A stretch of 64,000 bases of DNA, from the NCBI GenBank assembly GCA_019915015.1, contig JAHBBC010000003.1:744001-808000 (forward strand), in the 5' to 3' direction. How positions within the stretch are numbered: the stretch's first letter is position 1; every line of letters begins with the position of its first letter. This document shows, one piece after another, positions 54,063 through 64,000 of the stretch. This DNA comes from Auriscalpium vulgare (Eukaryota; Basidiomycota; Agaricomycetes; Russulales; Auriscalpiaceae). The notes under the pieces were generated by a model that saw only the letters and a list, made by a program, of their open reading frames with translations, searched no databases and was not told where the DNA came from. The translations under genes were made by a program, and so were the position numbers.

Positions 54063-57000
54063 CCGCCGTAATCTCGGTCATCACCGCCGCCAGCAGACGA
54101 CCACGGCCACGGCTGGGCCTCTGATCAGAATTCGAAGCTGAGCGCCCAAAGACACCATAGCCGCGCCTGTTGCGGTACGCGATACCCAGCGCACGAGGCA
54201 ACAGGCGCTCTGTTAATGTCAAATGGAAGCCAGGGGGTGGCCGGCCTTGTTGAAAACGAGGTCCAGTCCTCCACGATCAATTGTGTAACCGCGTTCCTGT
54301 CGCTACGAGCTTGGACAAAACAAAAGCCCGCCTGTGCGGCGACAGTTCTCGACAGCAAGCGAGAGGCCTTGTGAACAGCTTGGGTACCACATCGGAAGTG
54401 ACACGGAAGGAAGAAGGGAAGGCACACCGAGGTCTTTCCAACGTAATCCTAGCGCGCTTCGTTCGAGGCGCTCACGCCTCTCTGACTCGACGTCCGCCTC
54501 TTCGCAAGCCTCTTGACCTCGTGTTAACAACGTTGGATCATTGATTTGACTGCTGTCGAAGCTCATTGACCACGAAAAACGCGGGAAACACAGAACACGC
54601 ACCACTGCTCGACGTTATGCACTGCCCAACATACTTAGGTCCGAGCCCAACAACGCTCTCATGGGTCGGGGCCGTGCGTTATGGTCCGCGTCCCTGACGC
54701 AAGGGAACAAAGCAAGGATCGATAAGATGGCGCTTATCAGCATACCGTCCCATTCGACTGCGGCAAAGGCCCAAATCAAAATACACGGTGCAAGCGCAGC
54801 TGCATATCCCAGAACGATGTTTGTATGCTGCCAGGAGCAAGCCAGAACTGGGTGGTAGCAGGGGTAGAGGAGAGACACCGGCCTTGAGCCCGGTAGTTGG
54901 TTTCAATCTCCGCATTGCCAGGGTAGTGGCGTCTAAACACTGAGAGACATGCCGACCTTGCTGTGAGGTACAGTCTAGTCATGTTTGTTTCTCAGGTCTG
55001 CGGAGAACAAAACATACTGGTCCATCTGCTGCCTTGTCATACCGCCGTCATATGAGACCGCGCCGGACGACGTCCTCAGGCTCTTTGGCGATGATTCACC
55101 ATCTACGATCAGGTACGGATGAAGTGCACTGCTGATAACTATAAGCAGTGTCATAGGCTCCCGCATTTCTTCTTCGTTGTACACGCCACTCGCAGGGCTT
55201 GTAAGTTGCACGGCATCGCGTTGACACCATATGTCGTACTTCTCAGGAAACTGTGCATTCTGATTATGTGTGCCCACCAAAGAGACCTTGATATTTATAG
55301 CGACCTCTTCTCCGAGAATCCGCCGGACTTCACTGCCATGAGCACATCAAAATTTGTAGTCATCCTGCTTGCACACTCTACTCAAAGACAACCCTTATTG
55401 TCCAAATTACAGGAGGTGCCTATCTTTTGTGCCACTCCTTATCCATAGCAAGGGCAACCCTTATGTCCTCTACCTTCTCACATCTGACGGCTCCCGGGCG
55501 AGATCAGGTAATGATTCATTGGGCGCCAGGTTTCTAACGCGCTGCAATCACCCATACCGCATTTGTACACTTCGAGAGCCTCGTGTGGGACACAAAAGAC
55601 ACAGCGCTTCCACCGAGAACTTCATGTGATCTTCTCGAGCACGATGAAGTGCCGATCCATCATTCGCCTCTGAGCTCCCAGCAATGCCATCATAGGGCGC
55701 AATGTATAGCCAAGCAAAAGAAGAAAGCACGCACGTAAACAGCCAATCATCAATTGTTCGGCACTTTAACCACTCATCTCCCACGTCGACAGCTCATCAG
55801 GATTACCCTGTCACAATATGATTATAACAAGCGAAGCCGCGGTGGACTCTTTTTCTAGGACACAACACTTTCTCACAACCAGGACATGGATGTCGGCCAG
55901 TATGAATGCAACGATAGTGCCAGACACACCGAGGGACTGTTTGAGGGGGGCCAATGTCGTTGCAGGTAGGCAGCTGGAAGACATCGGGAAAGGAGCTGGT
56001 TGCGGCGACGCGAGTCGGGAGTCACCAAGGTGTGAGCTGAAGGACATCTTGCCGTCAGTGGTAGACTGTAAACTTCAAAGACTGTTGAGAGTGACTTTGG
56101 ATAGGTTAGTGAAGCAATGATTCGCGAAGAAAGGAACCAACCGCAGGCACAGCGAGGAGCGAATCGGACTGGGTGGAGCGCATGCCGCATATGATAGGCA
56201 GAACACAATATCCTCTGGACTGTAATCAGCGCGAAATGCTGCAGGAACGAACACCACAACATCGGCACTGAGTAAAAGCCTGGGCAAGATTCGTTTTCAA
56301 GTTCATGGGCGTTGAAACAACACTAGAGGCTCAGGCTGCCGGAGTTACCCGGCGTAGATGCCCTGACTGTACTGCCTCCCAAGCTCTTGTAGTCCGAGTC
56401 GCCAACACGATGCTCTACCGAGCACAGATGCGTCTAAACAGAGAGCTCGATGAGCAAACATCTGCGTAAATGAAGTGCGAGACTCAGCACTACCGCCTTC
56501 GGCACTGTGATTGGTGTGGAATGACTGACATACGTGTCCATGTGAAGGGTGTGAGCAAGGATGGGAGTTGACTGAGAAGTCACCACACGGGGTGACATGA
56601 TCACGTCGTAGTCTGCCAAGAGGTCGTGTGCCTGTCGACTGTTTGCCTTAGCCTTAACGATGTTCCCTGGGCGGCATGTACATAGACGCGATGGTCGCAG
56701 CGGCGTGGACGCTAATGACGAGCTGGTAGACGGCGTCGAGCTCACCTTGTATTAGCCAGATACTGATGATTGTGGGCATTGAATCCGCCAGCTGTGACCT
56801 AGGGATCGAATGCTAGTGTAGGTTAGCCCTGACGACGAGAGCAAGTTGGAGAACGCACCAGCTACATATCGTCGGGCCAATCTAGTCCCGCTGCTTAGAT
56901 ATAGCCATTTTGTCGTCGGCCAGCGTTCACGTGCGTGCAGCAACACCAGGAATTCGAGCAAGATTCGAGCTCATGCGTCAAGCTTCAAGTTCGAGGGAGC

Positions 57001-58797
57001 CATTTTTCAAGCGGCGCTGCAGCTAGAGCTATCACGCATGTGAATGTGTGGGCTGGTGTGGCTGGGCCCAGTGGCACGCTACTGGGGGCTTGTTAAAGAA
57101 CAGTGAGAGTAGGACTAGCCTGTCACAGGCTAGTAGTAGCCTGCCAGTGGTGCGCGCTTACATAACCTGCACGCGTGATTAATTTCAATTTTTCTCGACG
57201 ACTTCGACCACCCTAATACTACTGGTTGTAAGTACTCGACGGACCCACCAACATAGCCACTTCAAGCACGCATTTGAATTATCATCGCTCTTTGCAGTGG
57301 TGCCTGGCGCTACCCAACCCCTTCAATTCCCTCGACATCGACAAAACCTAGGACTGCGATCCTTGAAGTTGACAGGTCTGTCACACTTTATCCGCGCACG
57401 TCTTGGCCAATTTTTGCTTGCTGTATGACCTTTTGAGCAGCCATTCTCGGTATTCAGGCGGAAGCCCATAGCAACTTCACACCAGCGATGCATATGGAGA
57501 CGCACCGATACTGAGATTGTTCGGAGCTAAGGCGTCAGCCTCTCAGCCCGCATCCTGTCCTCCTGAGCTTGCGAAGCTGAAATCTGTTCACTCTGCCCCA
57601 GGGAGACTAGGCCTATCCTATCCTACCTGAACTCATACGTCACCCTAGCTCTCGTCATTACCTCGACGAAATCGCTTTTCCGGCCTGTTTCCGGTTCATC
57701 CCCTATACGTGCCTCGACTTCGACTCCCCATGCCCACAGCCCTGCTCGGTCCCTGCGCTCTTCCGACATGCTGGTTATGTGCTGCCAACCTGCTTCGACT
57801 CGTCCACGAACCGAAGGTAACTACGATAGCTTTGATGAAGTTTTGATGATTGGATGTCACTGGGGCTACCCGCTGTTGTCCGACGCGATGTGTCTATCAG
57901 GCGCTGACTCTGGCAGGTGGTGCTCTTCTATTGGGCACGTCAATCCCGTGGGTGGGCATTACGTCTGTCTCGTCCTAATATTATCTCTGACCCGAACTCG
58001 AGGGTATATAGAAGCCATCAGGAACCGCGTGCTGCACCTGTATATTTGTAGGCATAACGAGGCTGGTGAGCTCGGAAGTTACAAGATCGCAACACCGGAC
58101 ATCCTCGAGGACGCGCATTGATGCACAACATCCAGGCGCGCCAGTGCCACGTTCCCCAGCCCGATAACATCGCTCCCCTGCGTTTCGGGCGTCTCAACCA
58201 TCCGGGCATAGAACTTCGCCGCCGTGGAGTACGTGGTGCCGGATATGGGACAACGTAGATCGAGGAAGATAAGAACAGTTGTCAAATACCTCATGTGCAT
58301 GTGCGGGGGCGCCCGTTGACATTTGCCAAAGCTGCGCATGAATTTATCAAGCAGCATGTCGTTATGCTAGGACCGCAGGGCCTCAGGTCGCAGCATCGCA
58401 TCATCATGAACTCAATATTAATTTCGGGTTGTTTCCGAGGATATTGCCAGCAACCGCACGAAAATAAAGGCTTCCGTGAGTCGGCGGGCCGCTGCTTAGC
58501 ATAGGATGCCAGGTGACTCTGGCCGTTGAGTCTCCGAGACCCCGATATGAGGATGGACTTCATATCTATTCGGGATCTCGAAATCCGACGACGTCCGCCT
58601 GCAGAGACACGGTGACGTATACCAGCTGGCTGGAGGGACATGAGGGGACATGTCGAGACATGTCGCAGGTAAATATGCGCTAGACACATTTTGACCCCGC
58701 GATCTGGCGCGCGCCTATACTTCTCCCGTTTCGAAATTCGGCCAACTCAAATTTCGGCGCTACCTCTGGGGCGTTAAATAAGTACTAGCTACCCCGC
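54063..58797. other. Gene-poor 4.7-kb stretch
   Basis: No gene can be supported here. All open frames are short (under 120 codons), mutually overlapping and without intron-joined domains. A few minus-strand frames (for example 55811-56047 with a hydrophobic stretch VSGTIVAFILADIHVLVV, and 54615-54878) look membrane-like and may be remnants of a seven-helix gene related to the DUF6533 gene to the right, but they cannot be joined into a protein. The stretch also holds a 21-bp inverted repeat at 57114. Relic, intergenic or lineage-specific content cannot be told apart by reading. Confidence 0.45.
57114..57134. repeat. 21-bp perfect inverted repeat
   Basis: Arms ACTAGCCTGT and ACAGGCTAGT are separated by a single C, and a partial third copy (AGTAGCCTG) follows at 57134-57142. 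It could be a protein-binding palindrome or a hairpin remnant of a small transposon. Confidence 0.7.
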
Positions 58798-60792
58798 ATG
58801 GACGCCCCCGACCGCCTCGCTGCTTCCCCCACAACCTCCATGAGCCTGTCCCTCGCAACGGCAGGCATACTTGTGGCCGTCCCATGTCCTCCCCCCTTCC
58901 TATCCCCAGTGTGACGACTCATGACGTTGTCGAGGACTTTCGCGAGTCGTGAGTCGTTCGTCTCACCTTGGAAGCACTGACGGCGTTTCTCACTGCACTC
59001 TACAGCACCCTGACCCGAGTACGTCTCATCCATCGCATCTCTAACCTGGCACCCTTTACATCCACCGTTAGTATGTTGGTGTAGCTAGCTTTTCGCTCAT
59101 GGTGTGGGACCACATCATAACTTTCCCGGATGAAGTGAGTCCATGGTCTCCACGCCTTCATTTATCAATACTGATGTTCTACTCAGGTGGAGTATATATG
59201 GTATGGGAAGAAAGGTCTCCGTGCGTTTCGATCTATACCGACACTGCGTATTGCACGTTACTCATATCCTGCCTTACAGTGGTTTATTTGTTCTTCCTGG
59301 TACGTTTCTGCGATGCTCCTTACTTTGGAAAACGCTGTCAACTGCATGAAGAATCGGTATCTTATACCCCTGAGCTTTATTGTGAATATATTCGCCTACT
59401 TTTACGGTGGCTGGACACACGAAGTACGTGCTGCCCGCTGATCGGAATCCGTTACGCTAATATGTGATCATGTGCAGAAGTATAGTTGCTTCGCGGCCGT
59501 GATCGACCACTGCTGACGAGCTTTCAGTTGCGCGCGTTTTGTTGCTTATGAAGGCGCTTTCACAATGATTGGAATCTCGGTAGTGGGCTTGATGATGTTT
59601 ATTCGGTGCGCCATAACCGTCGCGCTGACAGATTCTGTCTAATGACCTTCGCAAAGTATTCGGGCATTGTATCGTCGGTCATGGCTCGTACAGGGTACAG
59701 TGATCGTAATTGGGCTAGCTTACATCGGCGTCAATTCGTGGCTTATGACAACCCATGAACGTGCGTTTATGGAGCTGTTCAGGCTAAAGGGATGTCTCTG
59801 ACATTTCATTTAGCTGTGTTCCACAAGGCGTTCCCCCTTGTCGATTGTGCGTAAACAATGACCTACCTTTTCCGCATCTGCTCACTTCCTAGGCAGCATG
59901 CACCATGATCTTCCATCCCAAAGTGTGAGCATCTGCGTTTCGATATACGTTTGATTTCTGATCAACAATGGGTACTGGCATACTGCTATCAGCGGGTCAA
60001 TCGCCGCCGCCTCAGCTTGGCTTCCATTGCTTTACGACACTGTGGTGGTCGCACTAACGCTGTACCGGACGGCAGGAGCTGTATGGACCAAAACAGCTGG
60101 ACAAATCGTCCGCGTGCTCCTACAAGAAGGTCTCCTTTATTACAGGTAGGTGAGCCAGCTCAACGGAGCTTGCTTCTTCATGCTCACGCTCTCGTGTGGA
60201 TTCCAGCGTTATATGTAGCGTCACACTGGTGCTCACCATCATGATCCTCGGTGCGCCGCAAGGACTCCGCAACGTTACTGCACAGTAAGCATCATCGCGC
60301 CGTTTTGACAATTGCTCGCCGATCAATTCCTCGTGCAGACTTGAGCTTTGGTATATATTGGTCTCCTCAGCCCACTGACTGTACTCATTGAATCTGTCCG
60401 CTCGCCCCTTGTAGCTTAACTGTAAGGTATTTGTTTGTGGTGAAGCCGCGACGCTTATCCGGGCCTCGCAGATTACGATGTCGGCCCGCATCACTCTACA
60501 CCTCAAACGCTTTGCACACATGAATTCCTCCCTCGACCACAAAAGCCCCGCCCCACATTCAGACATCGCTTGGCGTTCCCTGGCACGCCCGTCACGCGTG
60601 GGCATCCGTCGCGGCCGTATACACCATGTCGAGCGGAGCTACGAGACCTCTTTCTTCGCGATGGTGAGCATGAATCGGGGTAATGGTGTCGACGAGGAGG
60701 CATTCGAGGGCCTGCGCGATGGGCCGCGGTCACATGGCTCCGCAGTGCCTAAGCAGGTAGAGTCTCAGGGTGGGAAAGCAGATTTGGAGTGA
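58798..60792 (+). CDS. DUF6533-domain seven-helix membrane protein (5' end uncertain)
   Basis: Basidiomycete-expanded integral membrane family. The DUF6533 signature is YVGVASFSLMVWDHIITFPD, then VEYIWYGKKGLRA and LRIARYSYPALQWF after an intron. Later helices read ASWLPLLYDTVVVALTLYR, AGQIVRVLLQEGLLYYSVI and LVLTIMILGAPQGLRN. The family segment MSARITLHLKRFAH precedes a polar cytoplasmic tail ending at 60792. The middle (59.45-59.95 kb) contains several short introns that were not all resolved. The proposed ATG at 58798 begins MDAPDRLAASPTT; joining this to the DVVEDFRES exon needs a very short (37 nt) or nonstandard intron, so the true start may differ. Function unknown. Confidence 0.72.
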
Positions 60793-60868
60793 TGCTGGCA
60801 GTGGCATGGATAGCACTGCAGGGACGCTTTTGCAAGGTTTTTTGGGAACTGGTCCTGTTGATTCAGAA

Positions 60869-60908
60869 CGACTATCTTCTGATACCATAAGGTCAAGCTA
60901 CGGAGACT
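60869..60908 (+). repeat. Dispersed repeat copy B (about 40 bp)
   Basis: This copy matches 42435-42480 with a 4-nt and a 2-nt gap. It lies 76 bp after the DUF6533 stop codon, the same kind of position (just 3' of a plus-strand gene) as copy A. Confidence 0.6.
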
Positions 60909-61358
60909 AGTCCTGTTGTACTTACTAGTCCATCGCACATGTAAAACCACATGAATTGTCACTATAGTGGCATAAGCTACGTGAGATGGGTTGATGGACG
61001 TGACTGCATGCAAAGTAGTAGCGGGCGCACCTGACATTCTGACCAGGACCTCCCCACTTTAGGCGCCAAAGTGACGCCGGTCGGAGCAGGACTCAGCAGG
61101 CTACGTCGTCTGCCAAGGCGCTGCAACACGGGAGGGATTACATGAGCGATAGATTGGCTCGTGGCGAGGCGCGACAGCCTGAGCAACTGCAGAGCGACAG
61201 AGTCAGCAGGGACTGAACCTCGGACAGGGGACTCGATTTGTCGATGTCTGCTGGCGGTGGCGGCTGCGGACGAGTCGAGTCTGAGTGAGTCTGAGGGGGA
61301 CGGAGGCGGGAGACAAGTCGCAAGCGGCCGGTTTTGTGGGCGTGGCGCTGAGTGGCGT

Positions 61359-61380
61359 CGCGACTGTCGCGACAGTCGCG
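61359..61380. repeat. Perfect 22-bp palindrome in the SIN kinase promoter
   Basis: Each half is CGCGACTGTCG and its exact complement, without spacer. The block is built of CGACTGTCG/CGACAGTCG units. It lies about 180 bp upstream of the ATG at 61558; a binding site for a dimeric factor is possible. Confidence 0.8.
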
Positions 61381-61557
61381 TTCTCATACGCCTAGTGCAT
61401 CTGACGCCTTCCCTCGCCGCCCTCCACACCTCTCCGAAGACACTCATGAGCCCTCTGTGCAGACGTCCACGATCTCTTTAGTCCATATCTGCGTTCGATA
61501 CCCTGTCCATACCCTGTCCCCAGGCTCTACGTCCGCCTTAACCCCACGAACACAACC

Positions 61558-64000
61558 ATGGCAGGGCCTTCCACGTCCTACGCCTCCAGCTCTACGAGCT
61601 CGAAGCTTCTCAATGACTATGTATGTGCGTCTTCCATAGGGCTGTGGCATCGTATTGACTCTGAGGGCAGCAACTCGGTGACTGCCTGGGCAAAGGCGCG
61701 TTTGGCCAGGTTTACCGTACGGATTCCCTTCTCTGTGATCTGGCGACCTTGCTGAGCTTTGACGTCGCAGGCGCGTTAAATTGGGCCACTGGAGAGACAG
61801 TTGCAGTGAAGGAAATTCAGCTGAGTAACATTCCTAAAGGCGAATTGGGTCAGATCATGGTACGCGCTTTTCTTCATTTCCGAGCGAGTGTCCCTCCTTA
61901 CCTGCCCTGGACAGTCCGAGATCGATCTTCTCAAGAACTTGAAGGCGAGTCCACCTGCCGGCATCTGTGTTATCTCCCTCACACGAACGCACAGCATCCC
62001 AACATTGTCAAGTACAAGGGGTTCGTCAAGACACGCGAATTTCTCTATATCATCCTTGAGTGCGTGCGCCGATCTTCTATATCTCTTCTTCCTGACGAGT
62101 CTGTAGATTTTGCGAGAATGGCTCTCTGTACGGCATCTACAAACGCTTCGGCAAGTTTCCGGAGAACCTCGTAGCTGTGTACACGACCCAGATCCTTGAA
62201 GGATTGGTTTACCTGCACGACCAGGGTGTCATTCATCGAGATATCAAGGGAGCGAACATATTAACGACGAAGGATGGCGCAGTGAAGCTTGCGGACTTCG
62301 GTGTCGCCAGCAATACGACCGCTGCAGGAGCTGCAAGCGATGACGCAGTAGTGGGCAGTCCGTATTGGAGTGCGTGGCTTGCCTTGTCCAACCGTTATTT
62401 ATGCTGACATTTATCAGTGGCGCCCGAGGTCATAGAGCAATCCGGCGCAACCACAGCCTCGGACATCTGGTTCGTACCTGTTTTGGCGTCTTAACCGTCC
62501 ACTCTGATTCTGCAGAAGGAGTGTGGGATGCACCGTCATCGAACTGCTAGAGGGCCGGCCGCCATACCACGACCTCAAGCCCATGCAGGCGCTCTACCGT
62601 ATCGTACAAGACGACAGTCCTCCAATACCCGAAGGAGCCTCACCTATCGTCAAAGACTTTCTATATCACTGCTTCCAGAAGGATTGCAATCTGCGCATCT
62701 CGGCGAAGAAGTTGTTGCGGCATCCGTGGATGCTGTCCGCCAAGAAGCAAATGGCGGAGGGCAAACGGGCCAAAGGCGAGGTGCCAGGGCCGAGCGGGGA
62801 TCGGCCGCCAAGTAATTATAATTTCGATGAAGCGGTGCTTAAGGTGCAGGAGTGGAATGAGGCTCTTAAATGTATGTCGCTTCTCGCCCTCGCCCTCGTC
62901 GCTGGGGCTGAGGGGTTTTTAAGCGCCAGCACGACCTTCCAAACACCCCGTTCGACACCGCCGCGGACCTTCACCTCCACGCTCGCCTACGGAAGCAATT
63001 TTCGGCGTGTCGCCCTCCATTTTGTCCTCTTCTATGATCGGCCTTGGCCGTGGTGCAACCAAGCCCACAGTGCCGGCGAAATCTTCTACTGCTCTGGCTC
63101 TACCTGTGCCACCCGTATTTCAGCATCCAGAGGAGCAGACTGATAACTGGGATGATGACTTTGAGGAAGGTATATCGTTCTCGAAGCTGCAAGGTGAGTT
63201 TGCCTTGTCCTCCAATTGCCCACGCATGCTCACTCTCTTTTACAGCGTTGGAGAAGACATCGCTAGAGGACGAGAAGCCCGAGGTAGATGAGAACGCTCA
63301 GACTATCCGGCCGAATCGGAGTCCTGGCTCAGCAACCACCAACCTGCTGTCCAAGTCTCCGCCAGTCGAGATCGGCCCGATTGTTGAGGATTACTCAGAT
63401 CTTGGCATTGACGAAGACGACGAATGGCAGGAGAAGTTCGCCGACTTCAAGATGAAGAATTCGTCCCGTCGCGGTCTCTTCCATCCTGACGATATCAAGA
63501 CCGTTGGCCTCGCGCCGTCATCACCGGCCCCAAGACTGCGCCCCTGCCAGATTTGTCACGCAAGCCGTCGAAGCCTTCTCTCAGCCCCCTTATGTCTGCT
63601 TCACCGTTTTCTGGGCCGGGCAGCGCACTCTCGCACTCGCGTTCACCCTCTTTTGCGGGCTCGGCGAGCGGCTCTGTGGGCCGGTCGGAGGCACGCAGGC
63701 TGATGCATCATCGGGAGTTCAGGAAGTATACTGAAGAAGACGATGAGGACTACGATGATGTGTTCGGCAAGCCGAATGGATCAAGTACGCTGTTGTTTTT
63801 ACAACTGATACGAGAGGCTGATTGTAATGCAGTGGCAGAGCACCCGATGCAAACTTTGCAGCTCAATACTAGATTATCGAACAAATCTTGGGTAAGTCCG
63901 AGGCTACATACTCATAGATCCAGTTGGTTGATTCCTTCCTCAGCTGGGAGATGACGACACGGATGAGGAGGATCCATTCGCCGAGGTTCGTCTTTGCTGT
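61558..64000 (+). CDS. Septation initiation network kinase, Cdc7/SepH (Cdc15-like) family, 3' end outside window
   Basis: STE-group Ser/Thr kinase that links mitotic exit to septation. The kinase domain shows [59 protein letters not shown] and GSPYWMAPEVIEQ. After it come [17 protein letters not shown] and [17 protein letters not shown], found in SIN kinases. Introns include 61621-61670, 61717-61770 and a GC-AG intron 61945-61994 (GAAGGCGAGT) joining KNLK to HPNIVKYKG. Near 63500-63515 the frame changes by one base; adding a base gives a continuous TVGL to [16 protein letters not shown] reading. The gene continues past position 64000. Confidence 0.88.

Larger units (their letters stand above)
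60793..61557. other. Intergenic, DUF6533 3' flank and SIN kinase promoter
   Basis: About 765 bp. It carries dispersed repeat copy B (60869-60908) and a perfect 22-bp palindrome (61359-61380) about 180 bp before the kinase ATG. No gene was recognised. Confidence 0.5.

Noticed and set aside
54615..56287. A minus-strand DUF6533-like gene
   Set aside because: Hydrophobic fragments are suggestive, but they could not be joined by plausible introns into the family signature; kept only as a possible relic.
57768..58121. 117-codon plus-strand open frame in the gene-poor stretch
   Set aside because: No domain, no signal peptide, no supporting promoter, and composition like surrounding DNA.

Overview
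The window is nuclear DNA of a filamentous basidiomycete, most likely an Agaricomycete. Almost every gene is split by GT-AG introns of about 46-70 nt. The gene set is fungal: a phytochrome hybrid histidine kinase, a small tyrosinase, an Aurora kinase, an Rrp6 exosome nuclease, a seven-helix DUF6533 protein and a SIN-type kinase. Genus and species cannot be read from the sequence. No rRNA, organellar or bacterial segment was seen.

Layout, left to right. Agmatinase-like ureohydrolase (+, 5' end outside); Iwr1, the RNA polymerase II import factor (+); fungal phytochrome (-); Ubc1-type E2 (+); a tiny putative secreted protein (-); an intron-containing tRNA-Thr(CGU) (-); EB1/Mal3 (+); ASCC1-like 2H phosphoesterase (-); membrane-anchored aspartic protease (+); tyrosinase (-); histidine acid phosphatase-like membrane protein (-). 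Then comes a complete 5,320-bp hAT transposon (22679-27998) with 20-bp terminal inverted repeats and a perfect 8-bp target duplication, inserted about 100 bp upstream of the phosphatase start codon. After it: DHA1-type MFS transporter (+); secreted proline-rich repeat protein with dibasic cleavage sites (-); degenerate kinase-like protein (-); Rrp6 (+); short-chain dehydrogenase (-); M64 metallopeptidase (+); FIST-domain protein (+); N-myristoylation-candidate RING-H2 ligase (-); ETF-beta (-); mitochondrial processing peptidase beta (+); Aurora kinase (+); two-finger zinc-finger protein (-); a 4.9-kb stretch with no convincing gene; DUF6533 membrane protein (+); and a Cdc7/SepH-type septation kinase (+) that runs off the window.

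The genes are mostly unrelated housekeeping functions rather than a pathway cluster. Two functional pairings stand out: ETF-beta and MPP-beta are divergent mitochondrial genes sharing one 525-bp intergenic region, and the hAT insertion sits between the phosphatase and its likely former promoter (CACGTG plus a TATATA-like sequence at 28019-28034).

The most unusual object is the hAT element. Its single predicted protein joins an N-terminal Ulp1/C48-like cysteine protease domain to a BED-like finger, a DUF659 transposase core and a hAT dimerisation domain. Other points of interest are five GC-AG introns, an 8-nt microexon, a Kex2-processed-repeat-like protein, and a set of one-base frame breaks in otherwise conserved genes that look like homopolymer undercalls in the assembly rather than biology.
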